A stretch of DNA of 64,000 nucleotides, from assembly GCA_024742735.1 (NCBI GenBank), contig JANSXV010000004.1:186001-250000 (forward strand). Reading direction: 5' to 3'. Positions 10,310 to 19,370 of this stretch are shown here, piece by piece (the first letter of the stretch is position 1; each line of letters begins with the position of its first letter). This DNA comes from Alphaproteobacteria bacterium (GTDB lineage: Bacteria; Pseudomonadota; Alphaproteobacteria; Caulobacterales; Maricaulaceae). The notes beneath the pieces are model-generated. The model saw only the letters and a program-made list of their open reading frames with translations. It did not search any database and had not been told where the DNA came from. The position numbers and the translations under genes were made by a program.

Positions 10310-10537
10310 ATGGCCGACCCGGACAGCCCCCTTCGCGAAGCCCTCGCCTATGCGCTCTGGCGCTCACCCTGGCGCACCCGCCTGGGCGGACTGGATGCGT
10401 GCCGCCTCGCTGCGAACGATATGGTGCGCCACCTCAGGCGCGCAGGGTACGACGTCCGGCCCGGCGAGCCGCTTCAGCCCCATGGCGGTCTCGCGCGCGG
10501 CGCGCCTGAGGCCAGGGACGGCCCTGACGAGCCTTGA
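10310..10537 (+). CDS. Small hypothetical protein upstream of ychF
   Basis: This is a 75-residue basic protein (short motifs REALAYALWR and RLAANDMVRHLRRAGYDV) with no signal or membrane segment. The family is not recognised. ATG 10310 was chosen because the protein-like composition begins there; the frame stays open to 10226. No good Shine-Dalgarno is visible, and TTACG/TATTATG just upstream could serve a nearly leaderless transcript. It sits 84 bases before ychF on the same strand, and the competing frame at 10236 looks less protein-like. Moderate confidence only. Confidence 0.5.
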   Translation: MADPDSPLREALAYALWRSPWRTRLGGLDACRLAANDMVRHLRRAGYDVRPGEPLQPHGGLARGAPEARDGPDEP

Positions 10538-10621
10538 GCGCTGAGACCGCGGCCTTTCCATTGAAGGGCGTTCAGCCTATACGGCGCGGCTGGATCGAAA
10601 CGCATCAAGAGAGATCGCGCC

Positions 10622-11719
10622 ATGGGCTTCAAATGCGGCATTGTCGGCCTGCCGAACGTGGGAAAATCCACCCTGTTCAACGCGCTCACCCAGACCGCCG
10701 CAGCCCAGGCGGCGAACTATCCCTTCTGCACGATCGAGCCCAATGTGGGCGAGGTGGCGGTCCCTGAGCCGCGCCTTTCAAAGCTCGCCGAAATCGCCAA
10801 ATCCGCCAACGTGATCCCGGCGCGCATGAACTTTGTCGACATCGCCGGTCTGGTGAAAGGCGCCAGTCAGGGCGAGGGTCTGGGCAACCAGTTCCTGGCC
10901 AATATCCGCGAGACCGACGCCGTCATCTACGTGCTGCGCTGTTTCGAGGACGGCGACGTCACCCACGTGGCCGGCAAGGTCGATCCGCTGGCGGACTATG
11001 AAACCGTCGAGACCGAGCTGATGCTGGCCGACATGGACAGCCTGGAGAAGCGCCGGGTCACCATGGAGAAAAAGGCCAAGACCGGCGACAAGGACGCCAA
11101 GGCCCAGCTGGTCCTCGTCGATCTGGCGCTCGCCGAGCTGCGCGAGGGCCGTCCGGCGCGCAAGGCCGACGTGCCCGCTGATCAGACCCGCGAATGGAAG
11201 ATGCTCCAGCTGCTGACCTCCAAGCCGGTTCTGTTCGTGGCCAATGTGGACGAAGACTCAGCAGCGACCGGCAATGACTATTCCCGCCAGGTCGAGGCGC
11301 GCGCCGCTGAAGAAGGCGCGGCCTGCGTCGTCATCTCCGCCAAGATCGAGGCCGAGCTGGCCCTGCTGGAGCCGGAGGAACGCACTGAGTATCTGGCCGA
11401 GCTGGGGCTTGAGGAGCCGGGCCTCAATCGCCTGATCCATACCGGCTACGCCCTTCTGGACCTGCAGACCTATTTCACCGCCGGCCCGAAGGAGGCGCGC
11501 GCCTGGACCATCCGCAAAGGCTGGACCGCGCCCAAGGCCGCCGGCGTCATCCACGGCGATTTCGAGCGCGGCTTCATCCGCGCGGAGACCATCGCCTATG
11601 ACGATTACGTCGCCGCCGGCGGCGAATCCGGTGCGCGCGACGCCGGCAAGCTTCGCCAGGAAGGCAAGGAGTACGTCGTCCAGGACGGCGACGTGATGCT
11701 GTTCAAATTCAACGTTTAA
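10622..11719 (+). CDS. ychF: YchF, redox-regulated Obg-like ATPase
   Basis: This ribosome-associated P-loop NTPase of 365 residues (the usual YchF length) hydrolyses ATP rather than GTP. The Walker A motif is GLPNVGKST at about residues 8-16, followed by DIAGLVKGAS (switch II). The coiled-coil insertion spans about residues 125-200 (LEKRRVTMEKKAKTGDKDA) and the TGS domain is C-terminal, ending in VQDGDVMLFKFNV. The start has GAGAG upstream. It converges with the FNT transporter gene with an 8-base gap and no clear terminator. Confidence 0.96.
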   Translation: MGFKCGIVGLPNVGKSTLFNALTQTAAAQAANYPFCTIEPNVGEVAVPEPRLSKLAEIAKSANVIPARMNFVDIAGLVKGASQGEGLGNQFLANIRETDAVIYVLRCFEDGDVTHVAGKVDPLADYETVETELMLADMDSLEKRRVTMEKKAKTGDKDAKAQLVLVDLALAELREGRPARKADVPADQTREWKMLQLLTSKPVLFVANVDEDSAATGNDYSRQVEARAAEEGAACVVISAKIEAELALLEPEERTEYLAELGLEEPGLNRLIHTGYALLDLQTYFTAGPKEARAWTIRKGWTAPKAAGVIHGDFERGFIRAETIAYDDYVAAGGESGARDAGKLRQEGKEYVVQDGDVMLFKFNV

Positions 11720-11727
11720 GGCCGGCC

Positions 11728-12609
11728 TCACGCCTTCTTCGCATTGCGCCCCTGGCGCACCTCGTCGCGGATCTGGGCGTACGCGAGCACGGCGAACAGA
11801 GCCGTACCGCCGATGATGTTGCCGATCAGGGCCGGCAGGACGAAGCCGAAGACGGCTGAGACCGGGTTCGCCTGCCCTGCGATCATGAGCACGCCGGCCT
11901 CAACGGCGCCGACGACCACGTGGGCGAATTCGCCAAGGCCCAGCGTGTAGATGATGGCGGTCACGACGAAGACTTCCGCGCCCTTGGCCGCCGGCATCAT
12001 CCACACCATCGCCGCCACCAGGAAGCCGGCCGGGATCCCCAGGGTCAACGTCTCCAGCCATGTGCGGTCCATGGCCTTCTGCGCGACAGCCTTCACACCC
12101 TCCAGGTGGTCAGGCTCAAGCACCGGCGTCAGGGCGATGGCGAGCGCCGCCAGCGCGGCGCCGGCGAGATTGGCCGCCAGCACCACCGCGTTGAGCTTCA
12201 GCACGCGTCTGAGAGTTGCAGGTCTGAAGTCAGCAGCCAGCGGCAGGATCGCCGCGATCGTATTTTCCGTGAACAGCTGAAGCCGTCCGAACACCACGAT
12301 CAGGAAGCCGATCACATAGCCCAGCGGCATGAGAAGCGTGCGCAGGGCGCCCGGCTCGGTGGAGGCATAGACCATGCCGACACCGGCCAGCGAAAAGGAG
12401 ATGGCGAGCCCCGCCGCCACGCCGGACCAGAACAACGAGACCGACGGCCGCGTCAGCTCCTCGGCGCCTTCCCGGCGCACGATTTCGAACAGCATCAGCG
12501 CGCTGGGGCGCAGACGACGACTGACCGTGCGCTCCTCATGGCGCTCGGTCACCGCGCCCTCCTCCGGAGCCTTGGATTCGCTGTTCCTGGTCTCGCCGGT
12601 CGCGCTCAT
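11728..12609 (-). CDS. Formate/nitrite transporter (FNT) family channel
   Basis: This inner-membrane channel of 293 residues has six predicted helices beginning near residue 55, after a charged cytosolic N-terminal tail of about 50 residues rich in Glu and Arg. FNT hallmarks include the broken-helix segment GRLQLFTENTI and the internal repeat GLGEFAHVVVGA, with FGFVLPALIGNIIGGT near the end. Members carry formate, nitrite or other small monovalent anions; the substrate cannot be fixed here. ATG 12609 has AGGAGG close upstream. The long hydrophilic N-terminus is unusual compared with FocA. Confidence 0.88.
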   Translation of the reverse strand: MSATGETRNSESKAPEEGAVTERHEERTVSRRLRPSALMLFEIVRREGAEELTRPSVSLFWSGVAAGLAISFSLAGVGMVYASTEPGALRTLLMPLGYVIGFLIVVFGRLQLFTENTIAAILPLAADFRPATLRRVLKLNAVVLAANLAGAALAALAIALTPVLEPDHLEGVKAVAQKAMDRTWLETLTLGIPAGFLVAAMVWMMPAAKGAEVFVVTAIIYTLGLGEFAHVVVGAVEAGVLMIAGQANPVSAVFGFVLPALIGNIIGGTALFAVLAYAQIRDEVRQGRNAKKA

Positions 12610-12853
12610 CCGCTCTCCTCCTGTGCTCCGCCGGTCATCCGGCCTGCGCCCTCTCAACGCTCCAGGAGGTAGGTTAGTTCCGGGCGCGGCAAAATTTCAG
12701 CGCCGGACGAACCCGTCGGCGCCGCCTGAAACAGTTTGATCCCACGCCGGCGAATTCGCCCGCGCTTACCCGGCTTTGACCACTCCGAAGGAAATTGATT
12801 TCAACGTATGGTTATTTCAACATAGGCTTGGCCGACCAGCTAGGGAGCAAGCC

Positions 12854-14350
12854 ATGGCGCAGGGCGATCAGGTCATCCTTATCCATGGGTGGAGCGCGAG
12901 CAGCTCGTCCATGAAGACCATCGGCGGAATCCTCGCCGAAGCCGGATATCAGACCCGCGACATCTATCTGGGAGACTATCCCTCCACCGACGACGATGTG
13001 CGCCTCGAAGACGTCGCCCGGCGCCTGGACGCGGTCGTCAGGGAGCGTCAGGCCACAGGTGACATCGACGCCCGTTTCCACGTGGTCGTCCACTCCACCG
13101 GCGCGCTGGTGACCCGGCGCTGGCTGGCTGACCGACAGCGCGCCGGCGCGACGAGCCCGGTGGACAACCTGCTGATGCTGGCGCCGGCCAATTTCGGATC
13201 GCCGCTGGCCACGATGGGGCGCAGCCTCGTGGGCCGCATGAAGGCCGGCCTGTTCAACGGTATGCAGTCCGGGACAGAAATCCTGCACGGGCTGGAGCTC
13301 GGCTCGCAATTCCAGCAAGACCTGGCGCTGGAAGACCGGCTCTCGCGCGACGGCGAAGATCTCAGCTCCCCCTACTCGGAAGACGGTACGCGGATCTTCG
13401 TGATGGTCGGCGCGCTGCAGGTGGACGGCACCCAGATCCTCGACCAGTCCGGCTGGGACGGAACGGTCCGCATCGCCAGCGCCCACATGGACCCCCAGGG
13501 CCTGACGGTGGACTTTTCCCACGTGAAGCCGGGCTCAGGCGACCCGGCCGAGGTGCGTACCTGGAAGCGGCGCGGGCCGGAGCGGACCGCATTCGCCGTG
13601 CTGCCCGACCATGACCATCTGACCATCCTGCGCCCCGAGAAAAGCGAAGCGAAGAACCCCGGAATCCGCAATCAGCTGCCCCGCATGATCCTGGAAGCGC
13701 TGGGCGTTGAGAGCGCTGCGCAATACCGCGCGGTGATCGAGCGCTGGGACGGGGTGCGCAGGGCCACGCGCCAGCTCGCCGGCCAGTCCATCGAAGCCGC
13801 CCAGGCCCGGGCCGAGGTCTTTGGCTCGACCAAGGCCCGGCGCATCCCGAGGAAGCGCTTCAACGAGCATTATCAGGTGGTTGTAGAAGCTTTCGACGCC
13901 GGAGGCTTCCCCATCGATGACTACGGTGTCTGGCTCAGCAGTCCCCGCTCGCGGTCCGCCATGAAGCGCCGGGAGATGAGCCGGGAGGAGATCGACGCGC
14001 ACTCGTCCGTGCTGCAGGCTGTCCACGTCAACACGCGCAACGCCCACCGCAGGGTCCTGCACCTTGACCGCTACGAGCTGCTTGGTCCGGAGGGCTATTT
14101 TGCGCGCCACGAGTCCGATGAACCGCTGATGGCGGCGATCTCCGCCGAAGCTGTGGGCCGCAATATCAGCTACGGGCTGGGCCGGGGCCAGATGTACGGC
14201 TACCTGCCGCTACGGCCGGTCATCACCTCCGCCAGCCCTTACGCCGATGACCCCGGCCGCTTCCTGCGCCGGTACGCGACCCACTTCGTCGAGGTGCGCC
14301 TGCCGCGCGAGCCGGCCGAGCGGGTGTTCAGCCTGAAGCGCATGGGCTGA
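12854..14350 (+). CDS. Alpha/beta hydrolase (lipase-like) with a C-terminal extra domain
   Basis: This protein of 498 residues has an N-terminal alpha/beta-hydrolase domain: the oxyanion loop HGW at residues 11-13, a nucleophile elbow HSTGA with Ser81 in place of the common GxSxG, and LAPANFGSPLA as in LCAT/PGAP-type lipases. A second part from about residue 330 to the end has no motif I recognise (SSPRSRSAMKRREM, YELLGPEGYF). There is no signal peptide. ATG 12854 has AGGGAG 8 bases upstream; the frame open to 12776 lacks one. It stands alone between the FNT gene and rlmJ. Substrate unknown, probably an ester. Confidence 0.8.
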   Translation: MAQGDQVILIHGWSASSSSMKTIGGILAEAGYQTRDIYLGDYPSTDDDVRLEDVARRLDAVVRERQATGDIDARFHVVVHSTGALVTRRWLADRQRAGATSPVDNLLMLAPANFGSPLATMGRSLVGRMKAGLFNGMQSGTEILHGLELGSQFQQDLALEDRLSRDGEDLSSPYSEDGTRIFVMVGALQVDGTQILDQSGWDGTVRIASAHMDPQGLTVDFSHVKPGSGDPAEVRTWKRRGPERTAFAVLPDHDHLTILRPEKSEAKNPGIRNQLPRMILEALGVESAAQYRAVIERWDGVRRATRQLAGQSIEAAQARAEVFGSTKARRIPRKRFNEHYQVVVEAFDAGGFPIDDYGVWLSSPRSRSAMKRREMSREEIDAHSSVLQAVHVNTRNAHRRVLHLDRYELLGPEGYFARHESDEPLMAAISAEAVGRNISYGLGRGQMYGYLPLRPVITSASPYADDPGRFLRRYATHFVEVRLPREPAERVFSLKRMG

Positions 14351-14398
14351 CGTTCTGAACGCTTCACGCGGCGAGGCGTCGGCGTTATTTGAGCGGGT

Positions 14399-15292
14399 AT
14401 GAATTACCGCCACGCCTTCCATGCCGGAAATTTCGCCGACGTGCTCAAACACGCGGTGATCGCGCAATGCCTTGAACATCTGAAGAAGAAGGACAAGCCC
14501 TTCCGGGTGATCGACACCCATGCCGGGATCGGGCTTTACGATCTGACCAGCGACCAGGCCCGGCGCAGTCCGGAATTCAAGGACGGCATCGCCCGGGTGC
14601 TGGACGCTGAACGCCCCGACGCGGTGGAGGCCGCCCTTGCGCCTCTGCTCGGCGTGGTGGCGGATCTGAACCGGAGCCGCGGGCTTGAGGCCTATCCCGG
14701 CTCTCCGGAGATCGCCGCACGGCTGGCCAGACCGGCCGACCGCATCCAGCTGTGCGAGCTGCACCAGGAGGACGCGCGCACGCTGGACCAGCGCTATGCG
14801 AAGGACGCGAAGGTCAAGGTCGAGGCGCGCGACGGCTACAAGGCGCTGAAGGCCATCGTTCCGCCGCGGGAGAAGCGCGGCCTGGTCCTCGTCGACCCCC
14901 CGTTCGAGGATCGCGACGAGATGGCCCACATGGCCGAGGCGATCATGCCCGCCCTGGAGAAATGGCTCACTGGAACCTTTGTCTTCTGGCGTCCGTTGAA
15001 GGACATCTGGGCGGCCGAGCGCTTCGACGTGGGCCTGGCTGAATGGCTGATCTCCGAACAGCGCATCGAGCCGGAGAAGATCCTGCGCGCCGATCTGTGG
15101 GTGCGCGACCTGTCCACCGAAGGCAAGCTGGCCGGCGCCGGGGTCGTAATCGTCAACCCGCCCTACACGCTGGAGGCCCAGCTGCTCGCGCTTCTGCCCT
15201 GGCTGGCCGAGACTCTGGCGCAAGGCGAAGGCGCAGGCTGGCGCCTGGACGGAGCCATCGGCGAAGGCTCGCTCATGGTCGACGAGTTCTAG
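14399..15292 (+). CDS. rlmJ: RlmJ, 23S rRNA (adenine-2030-N6)-methyltransferase
   Basis: This SAM-dependent enzyme methylates A2030 of 23S rRNA. It is 297 residues, the usual length. The N-terminus MNYRHAFHAGNFADVLKH is diagnostic of the family; THAGIGLYDL is motif I and the catalytic (D/N)PP(Y/F) motif is DPPF at Asp166. The C-terminal NPPY (IVNPPYTLEAQL) is also conserved in RlmJ. It begins 48 bases after the hydrolase gene and may share its transcript. No terminator is visible, only an AT-rich stretch after the stop. Confidence 0.95.
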   Translation: MNYRHAFHAGNFADVLKHAVIAQCLEHLKKKDKPFRVIDTHAGIGLYDLTSDQARRSPEFKDGIARVLDAERPDAVEAALAPLLGVVADLNRSRGLEAYPGSPEIAARLARPADRIQLCELHQEDARTLDQRYAKDAKVKVEARDGYKALKAIVPPREKRGLVLVDPPFEDRDEMAHMAEAIMPALEKWLTGTFVFWRPLKDIWAAERFDVGLAEWLISEQRIEPEKILRADLWVRDLSTEGKLAGAGVVIVNPPYTLEAQLLALLPWLAETLAQGEGAGWRLDGAIGEGSLMVDEF

Positions 15293-15386
15293 GGCCCTTA
15301 AAATAGTATAAGCTTGAGTTTCATTTTATAGTTGTTTTTTGGCGTGGCGGCTGCATGATCCCAACTTCTACCTGAAGGGGGATTTT

Positions 15387-15752
15387 ATGAGAGCACTCGT
15401 TTTGATTGCCGTCGGGCTTTCGGCCCTGTCACTCGCCGCATGCGCCGGGCGCGCCAACTCTGTCGCTCCGGTCGCTGTTTCAGCGACCGAGTACGCCGGA
15501 CTGAGCTGTGAACAAACCAACGCCGAGCTGCGGGCGGCGCGGGAACGTGAGAGCGCCCTCACGCGTCGGCAGAACAATGCCGCCACCGCGGACGCCGCCG
15601 GGGTGTTCCTCGTTCTGTTGCCGCTGGGTTCAGTATTCGGAGCCGACGTCTCGGGCGAACTCGCAGAATCCAAGGGCGAGGTGAACGCGCTGGAGCGCGC
15701 CGTGCGGATCAACTGCCGCGAAGAGGCCCAGGCGATGGGTCTGGATTCCTAA
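15387..15752 (+). CDS. Small predicted lipoprotein, unknown function
   Basis: This protein of 121 residues has a lipoprotein signal peptide (LSLAAC, Cys19). The mature part contains a helical CEQTNAELRAARERESALTRR segment, a short hydrophobic stretch (GVFLVLLPLGSVFG) and a second coiled-coil-like segment (ESKGEVNALERAVR), with two cysteines that could pair. This layout (helix, hydrophobic hairpin, helix) is common in small alphaproteobacterial lipoproteins. ATG 15387 has AAGGGGG upstream. The gene lies between an AT-rich leader and a terminator and so is monocistronic. Function not recognised. Confidence 0.8.
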   Translation: MRALVLIAVGLSALSLAACAGRANSVAPVAVSATEYAGLSCEQTNAELRAARERESALTRRQNNAATADAAGVFLVLLPLGSVFGADVSGELAESKGEVNALERAVRINCREEAQAMGLDS

Positions 15753-15777
15753 AGACGCAGCGACAGCCTCTCTCTAG

Positions 15778-15806
15778 CGGGCGGCGGGTCAAACGCCGCC
15801 CGTTTT
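15778..15806 (+). terminator. Intrinsic terminator after small lipoprotein gene
   Basis: CGGGCGGCG (15778-15786) pairs with CGCCGCCCG (15794-15802) around GGTCAAA and is followed by TTTTCC. It also separates the lipoprotein gene from the converging MFS gene. Confidence 0.85.
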
Positions 15807-15809
15807 CCT

Positions 15810-17051
15810 TCAAGCCTTCGCTTCTGCGTCCTCACCCACGCCGAACAGCTGTCCGCGCTCGGTCCACACGATGATCGCAAAGCCGCCCGCGCCCATGACG
15901 ACGAAGCCGGCGAGCAGGGGCACGACGCTGCCGTCATAGACCTGACCGATCAATGAGCCGAGCACCGCGCCGGACATGGAGGTGATCGCGCCATAGAGCG
16001 CCGCCGCCGTCCCGGCGCGTTCCCCGGCCGGCTCCATGACCAGGGCGGAGAAATTGGCCCCCATCATGGCGAACAGCACCAGAGCCGCGCTGAGCAGACT
16101 GAAATAGACCCAGAAGGGCGGCTGACCGGCCAGCGCGATCGCCAGGTGCACGGTGTTGATCACCAGAAAGGCGATCATCGCCGCATGGCTGATCCGCCGC
16201 ATGCCGAGCCGGCCCACAATCCGGGCGTTGATGATGTTGGCCACGGCCAGCCCCACTGCGACAGCGCCGAACGCCACGGCGAACCATTCTTCCAGACCGT
16301 AAAGCTCGGCCATGATCTGTTCGGACGTGGCGATGAAGGCGAACAACGCGCCGAAGATCAGCGAGGCGGCGCTGAGATATCCCAGCGATACGCGGTTGCT
16401 GGCGGCGAGCCGGTAATTGCGCGCGGCGTCCGCGAAGGACAGGCCGATCCGGTGCTCGGGCCGCAGGGTTTCAGGCAGGCGCAGCGTCATCCAGACCGTC
16501 AGCACCGCAGCCATGGCGAACAGAACCATGAAGATCGTCTCCCATGGCGCAGCCAGCAGCACGAGCTGACCGATGCCCGGGGCCAGGATCGGCGCGATCA
16601 TGAAGACCGTCATCGCAAAGCTCATGATCTCCGCCATGCGGCGTCCGGAAACCAGATCGCGCACGACCGCAACCGCGATTACACGTGTCGCCGCCGCAGC
16701 CACCCCCTGAAGAAGCCGGGCGATGAACATCCAGGTGAAGTCGAATGCGATGATGCACAGGCCTGTGGCGGCCAGATATCCCGCCAGCGCAAAGAGCAGC
16801 GTGCGCCGGCGGCCCAGCGCGTCGGCCAGCGGCCCGAACGCCAGCTGCGCGATGCCGAAGCCGAACACATAGGCGGTGATGACCAGCTGACGGTCATTGC
16901 CCGGCGCGCCGAGGTCCTGGCCGATCTCCGACAGGGCCGGCAGCAGAATGTCGATGGACAGGGCGTTCAGCGCCATCAGCCCGCCGACCATGGCGATCAG
17001 CTCGACCGTCGTCAGGGACGGCCTGCGCGGGTCCGGCGAGGCGTGGCGCAA
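15810..17051 (-). CDS. Bcr/CflA-type MFS multidrug efflux transporter
   Basis: This inner-membrane proton antiporter of 413 residues has twelve predicted helices. Bcr/CflA hallmarks are the N-terminal ALSIDILLPALSEIG segment, the loop GRRRTLL after helix 2, and RLLQGVAAAATRVIAVAVVRD in helix 4. Likely substrates are small drugs or metabolites (family knowledge). The start is TTG 17051 with GGAG 8 bases upstream; the next in-frame Met lies inside helix 1 and is less likely. It is monocistronic and ends 4 bases from a terminator on the other strand. Confidence 0.88.
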   Translation of the reverse strand: MRHASPDPRRPSLTTVELIAMVGGLMALNALSIDILLPALSEIGQDLGAPGNDRQLVITAYVFGFGIAQLAFGPLADALGRRRTLLFALAGYLAATGLCIIAFDFTWMFIARLLQGVAAAATRVIAVAVVRDLVSGRRMAEIMSFAMTVFMIAPILAPGIGQLVLLAAPWETIFMVLFAMAAVLTVWMTLRLPETLRPEHRIGLSFADAARNYRLAASNRVSLGYLSAASLIFGALFAFIATSEQIMAELYGLEEWFAVAFGAVAVGLAVANIINARIVGRLGMRRISHAAMIAFLVINTVHLAIALAGQPPFWVYFSLLSAALVLFAMMGANFSALVMEPAGERAGTAAALYGAITSMSGAVLGSLIGQVYDGSVVPLLAGFVVMGAGGFAIIVWTERGQLFGVGEDAEAKA

Positions 17052-17136
17052 GGTGTAGGCTCCGAAAGGATCGAATGAATGAAGCGCAAGCTAGGCTGCG
17101 CGCCCCTCTCCGTCGAGCTTTGTTCGGACAATTGGC

Positions 17137-18006
17137 CTAATATTCCGGATCTTCATCCCATGGCCAGCCCGGCGGGAAGTCCTGCGGGACCTGTCCGGGA
17201 AACTGCGGCGCGCGCTTCTCCAGAAAGCTCGTCACGCCCTCCACCGCGTCCGCGCTCATGCCCCGGTGCAGGATGGCCCGGCTTTCCAGGCGATGGGCCT
17301 CCATGGGATGGGCGGCGCCCAGCATGCGCCAGACCAGGCGCCGGTTCATGGCCACCGACACTGGCGCGGCGTTCGCGGTCAGGGCGTGGGCGCGGGCGAT
17401 CGCGCGCTCGACCACCTTTTCTGGGGTCTCGGCAAGCTCCGACACGAGCCTTTTCTCCAGCGCTTCCTCAGCCAGGAAAGTACGGCCCGACAGGCCCCAG
17501 TCCAGCGCCGTCTCGATGCCCACAAGGCGCGGCAGGAACCAGCTGGCGCAGCCGTCCCAGGCGATGCCGCGCTTGGTGAAGGGGATGGCGAACTTGGCGC
17601 CGGCCAGCGCCACGCGCGCATCCATGGGCAGGATCACCGTCGCGCCGATCCCCACCGCCGCGCCGTTGATGGCGGCCACGACCGGCTTCTCGCTGTCGAA
17701 CACGCGCAGGTTCATCAGCCCTCCGGTGTCGCGCCATTTCGGGTCTTTATCGTCGAACTCCCCGGTCTCCTGAGCCTGTTGGAGAAGCGAGAAGGCCTCC
17801 GCCCCGGCTGACAGGTCCGCGCCAGCGCAGAACGCCTTGCCCGCCCCGGTCACCACGACGGCCCGGACCGCTGGATTCTTGTCGGTCTCATCAAAGCAGG
17901 CCGCCACCTCCCGGCCCATCTGAGGCGTGAAGGCGTTCAGCTGATCGGGCCGGTTCAGAGTGATGACCCCAAGACCTTCGGTGATCTCGAGTTTGACGGC
18001 ATCCAT
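17137..18006 (-). CDS. Enoyl-CoA hydratase/isomerase (crotonase) family protein
   Basis: This protein of 289 residues has the crotonase fold: LNRPDQLNAF, the first oxyanion segment GAGKAFCAGADL, and the second, AAINGAAVGIGATV. In the loop where many homologues carry a catalytic Glu (PEG), this protein reads AWDG, so Asp replaces Glu. The preceding strand (AKFAIPFTKRGI) lacks the other Glu of the classical hydratases. It probably acts on an acyl-CoA in fatty-acid or branched-chain breakdown. GGAGGAA precedes ATG 18006. The C-terminus ends in a Pro/Trp-rich tail (PPGWPWDEDPEY). Confidence 0.85.
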   Translation of the reverse strand: MDAVKLEITEGLGVITLNRPDQLNAFTPQMGREVAACFDETDKNPAVRAVVVTGAGKAFCAGADLSAGAEAFSLLQQAQETGEFDDKDPKWRDTGGLMNLRVFDSEKPVVAAINGAAVGIGATVILPMDARVALAGAKFAIPFTKRGIAWDGCASWFLPRLVGIETALDWGLSGRTFLAEEALEKRLVSELAETPEKVVERAIARAHALTANAAPVSVAMNRRLVWRMLGAAHPMEAHRLESRAILHRGMSADAVEGVTSFLEKRAPQFPGQVPQDFPPGWPWDEDPEY

Positions 18007-18070
18007 GGCGGCTTCCTCCCCGCGAGTCGCTTGACTGCGATGCTAGGCGTGAGAGCCCCGGCCCTCAAAC

Positions 18071-18102
18071 ACGAAACGGCCGGCCTGTCGCCAGGCCGGC
18101 CG
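18071..18102 (-). terminator. Intrinsic terminator after peroxiredoxin gene
   Basis: An 11-bp stem (18077-18087 with 18092-18102) closes a four-base loop. On the minus strand it is followed by TTTCGTGTTT. It lies about 30 bases beyond the peroxiredoxin stop. Confidence 0.8.
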
Positions 18103-18130
18103 CTTCCTGTCAGTCGATGTGACTTAAAGC

Positions 18131-18766
18131 CTACTTGTTCGGCTGCGGGGTCACGCGCAGATAGGGCTTGATCTTCTTGTAGCCCTTGGGGAAGAGCTTG
18201 TCGGCGTCTTCGTCCGAGAGGCTCGGCACGATGATGCAGTCTTCCCCGCTCTTCCAGTTCACGGGCGTGGCCACCTTGTGCTGGTCGGTCAGCTGCAGGG
18301 AATCCAAAAGGCGCAGGACTTCATCGAAGTTCCGCCCGGCGCTCGGCGGATAGGTGAAGGTCGCGCGGATCTTCTTGTTCGGATCGATAATGTAGACCGC
18401 ACGCACGGTGACCTTCGGGTCCGCGTTGGGGTGGATCATCTGATAGAGGTCGGACACCTGACGGTTCACGTCGGCGATGATCGGAAAATTCATCGTGACG
18501 CCCTGGGTCTCCTCGATATCGCCGATCCACTTCCTGTGATCCTCGACCGGGTCCACGGACAGGGCGATGGCCTTGGCGCCGCGCGTGGCGAATTCATCCT
18601 TCAGCTTGGCGGTATAGCCCAGCTCCGTGGTGCACACCGGCGTGAAGTCGGCCGGGTGGGAGAAGAAGATCACCCAGTCATCGCCGATCCAGTCGTGGAA
18701 CTTGATCGGGCCGTCGGTGGTGTCGATTTCGAAGTCCGGGGCGATATCGCCGAGAAGCAGCGCCAT
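18131..18766 (-). CDS. 1-Cys peroxiredoxin (Prx6 type)
   Basis: This cytosolic thiol peroxidase of 211 residues reduces H2O2 and organic hydroperoxides. The peroxidatic Cys45 sits in SHPADFTPVCTTELG, the Prx6-class motif, and the Prx6-specific C-terminal domain is present (TPVNWKSGEDCIIVPSLSD). The only other cysteine is Cys177, within that C-terminal segment. ATG 18766 has GGAGAG 8 bases upstream. It is a single gene between its own terminator and the divergent SixA-like gene. The reductant is not evident from the neighbours. Confidence 0.93.
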   Translation of the reverse strand: MALLLGDIAPDFEIDTTDGPIKFHDWIGDDWVIFFSHPADFTPVCTTELGYTAKLKDEFATRGAKAIALSVDPVEDHRKWIGDIEETQGVTMNFPIIADVNRQVSDLYQMIHPNADPKVTVRAVYIIDPNKKIRATFTYPPSAGRNFDEVLRLLDSLQLTDQHKVATPVNWKSGEDCIIVPSLSDEDADKLFPKGYKKIKPYLRVTPQPNK

Positions 18767-18875
18767 GGAAAACTCTCCATTAGGGGTTGGCGGAAGGGAT
18801 CGAACGCCGCATTACTTGGGCTGTTGACGTCCCCTGTGCAACCCTTGTCAGCCCTCCTGACCCGCCGGAGCCGCC

Positions 18876-19370
18876 ATGCCTCAACTGATCGTGATGCGCC
18901 ATGCCCAGGCCGTGGACCGGATGGAAGCCGAGGACGATTTCGAGCGCGGTCTGACCGAGCGCGGCCGATCCGACGCAGAGCGCGCCGGCGCGGCCATGGC
19001 GCAAGCCGGCTTCACGGCCACACATGCCCTCGTCAGCCCGTCGCGGCGCACCCGCGAAACCTGGGGCGTGATCGCGCCGCATATCGGCGATCCACCAGTC
19101 ACCGATCCCATGGCCCTTTACCATGCTTCCACCGAGATGCTGGAACGCGCTGTGATCGAACTCCTGTCCGAGGGCGCGCAGGTCATCGCTCTTGTCGGCC
19201 ACAACCCCGGCGTCGGCGGCTTCGCCCATAGCCTCGCCGCCGGTGCGGAAGCCGCAAGGGACCTGCCCCATGGCTGGCCGACCAGCGCAGCCGCCGCCTT
19301 CGAGGTCGCGCCACAGGGGAACCAAGTGACGGCCAGAAAGCGCCTCATGCTGTTCAATCCCAAGGCCTGA
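18876..19370 (+). CDS. SixA-like histidine phosphatase
   Basis: This is a 164-residue histidine phosphatase of the SixA subgroup, which removes phosphate from phosphohistidine proteins. The catalytic RHA motif has His9 (VMRHAQAVD), the LTERGRSDA segment follows, and the second catalytic His lies in VGHNPGVGGF. SRRTRET supplies the phosphate-binding arginines. GGAG lies 5 bases before the ATG. It is divergent from the peroxiredoxin gene and 109 bases ahead of the glycosyltransferase gene. The phosphoprotein target is unknown. Confidence 0.85.
   Translation: MPQLIVMRHAQAVDRMEAEDDFERGLTERGRSDAERAGAAMAQAGFTATHALVSPSRRTRETWGVIAPHIGDPPVTDPMALYHASTEMLERAVIELLSEGAQVIALVGHNPGVGGFAHSLAAGAEAARDLPHGWPTSAAAAFEVAPQGNQVTARKRLMLFNPKA

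Noticed and set aside
12776-12853. Upstream extension of the alpha/beta hydrolase to 12776
   Set aside because: The added residues do not look like the family and there is no ribosome site; ATG 12854 has AGGAG-like sequence at the right distance.
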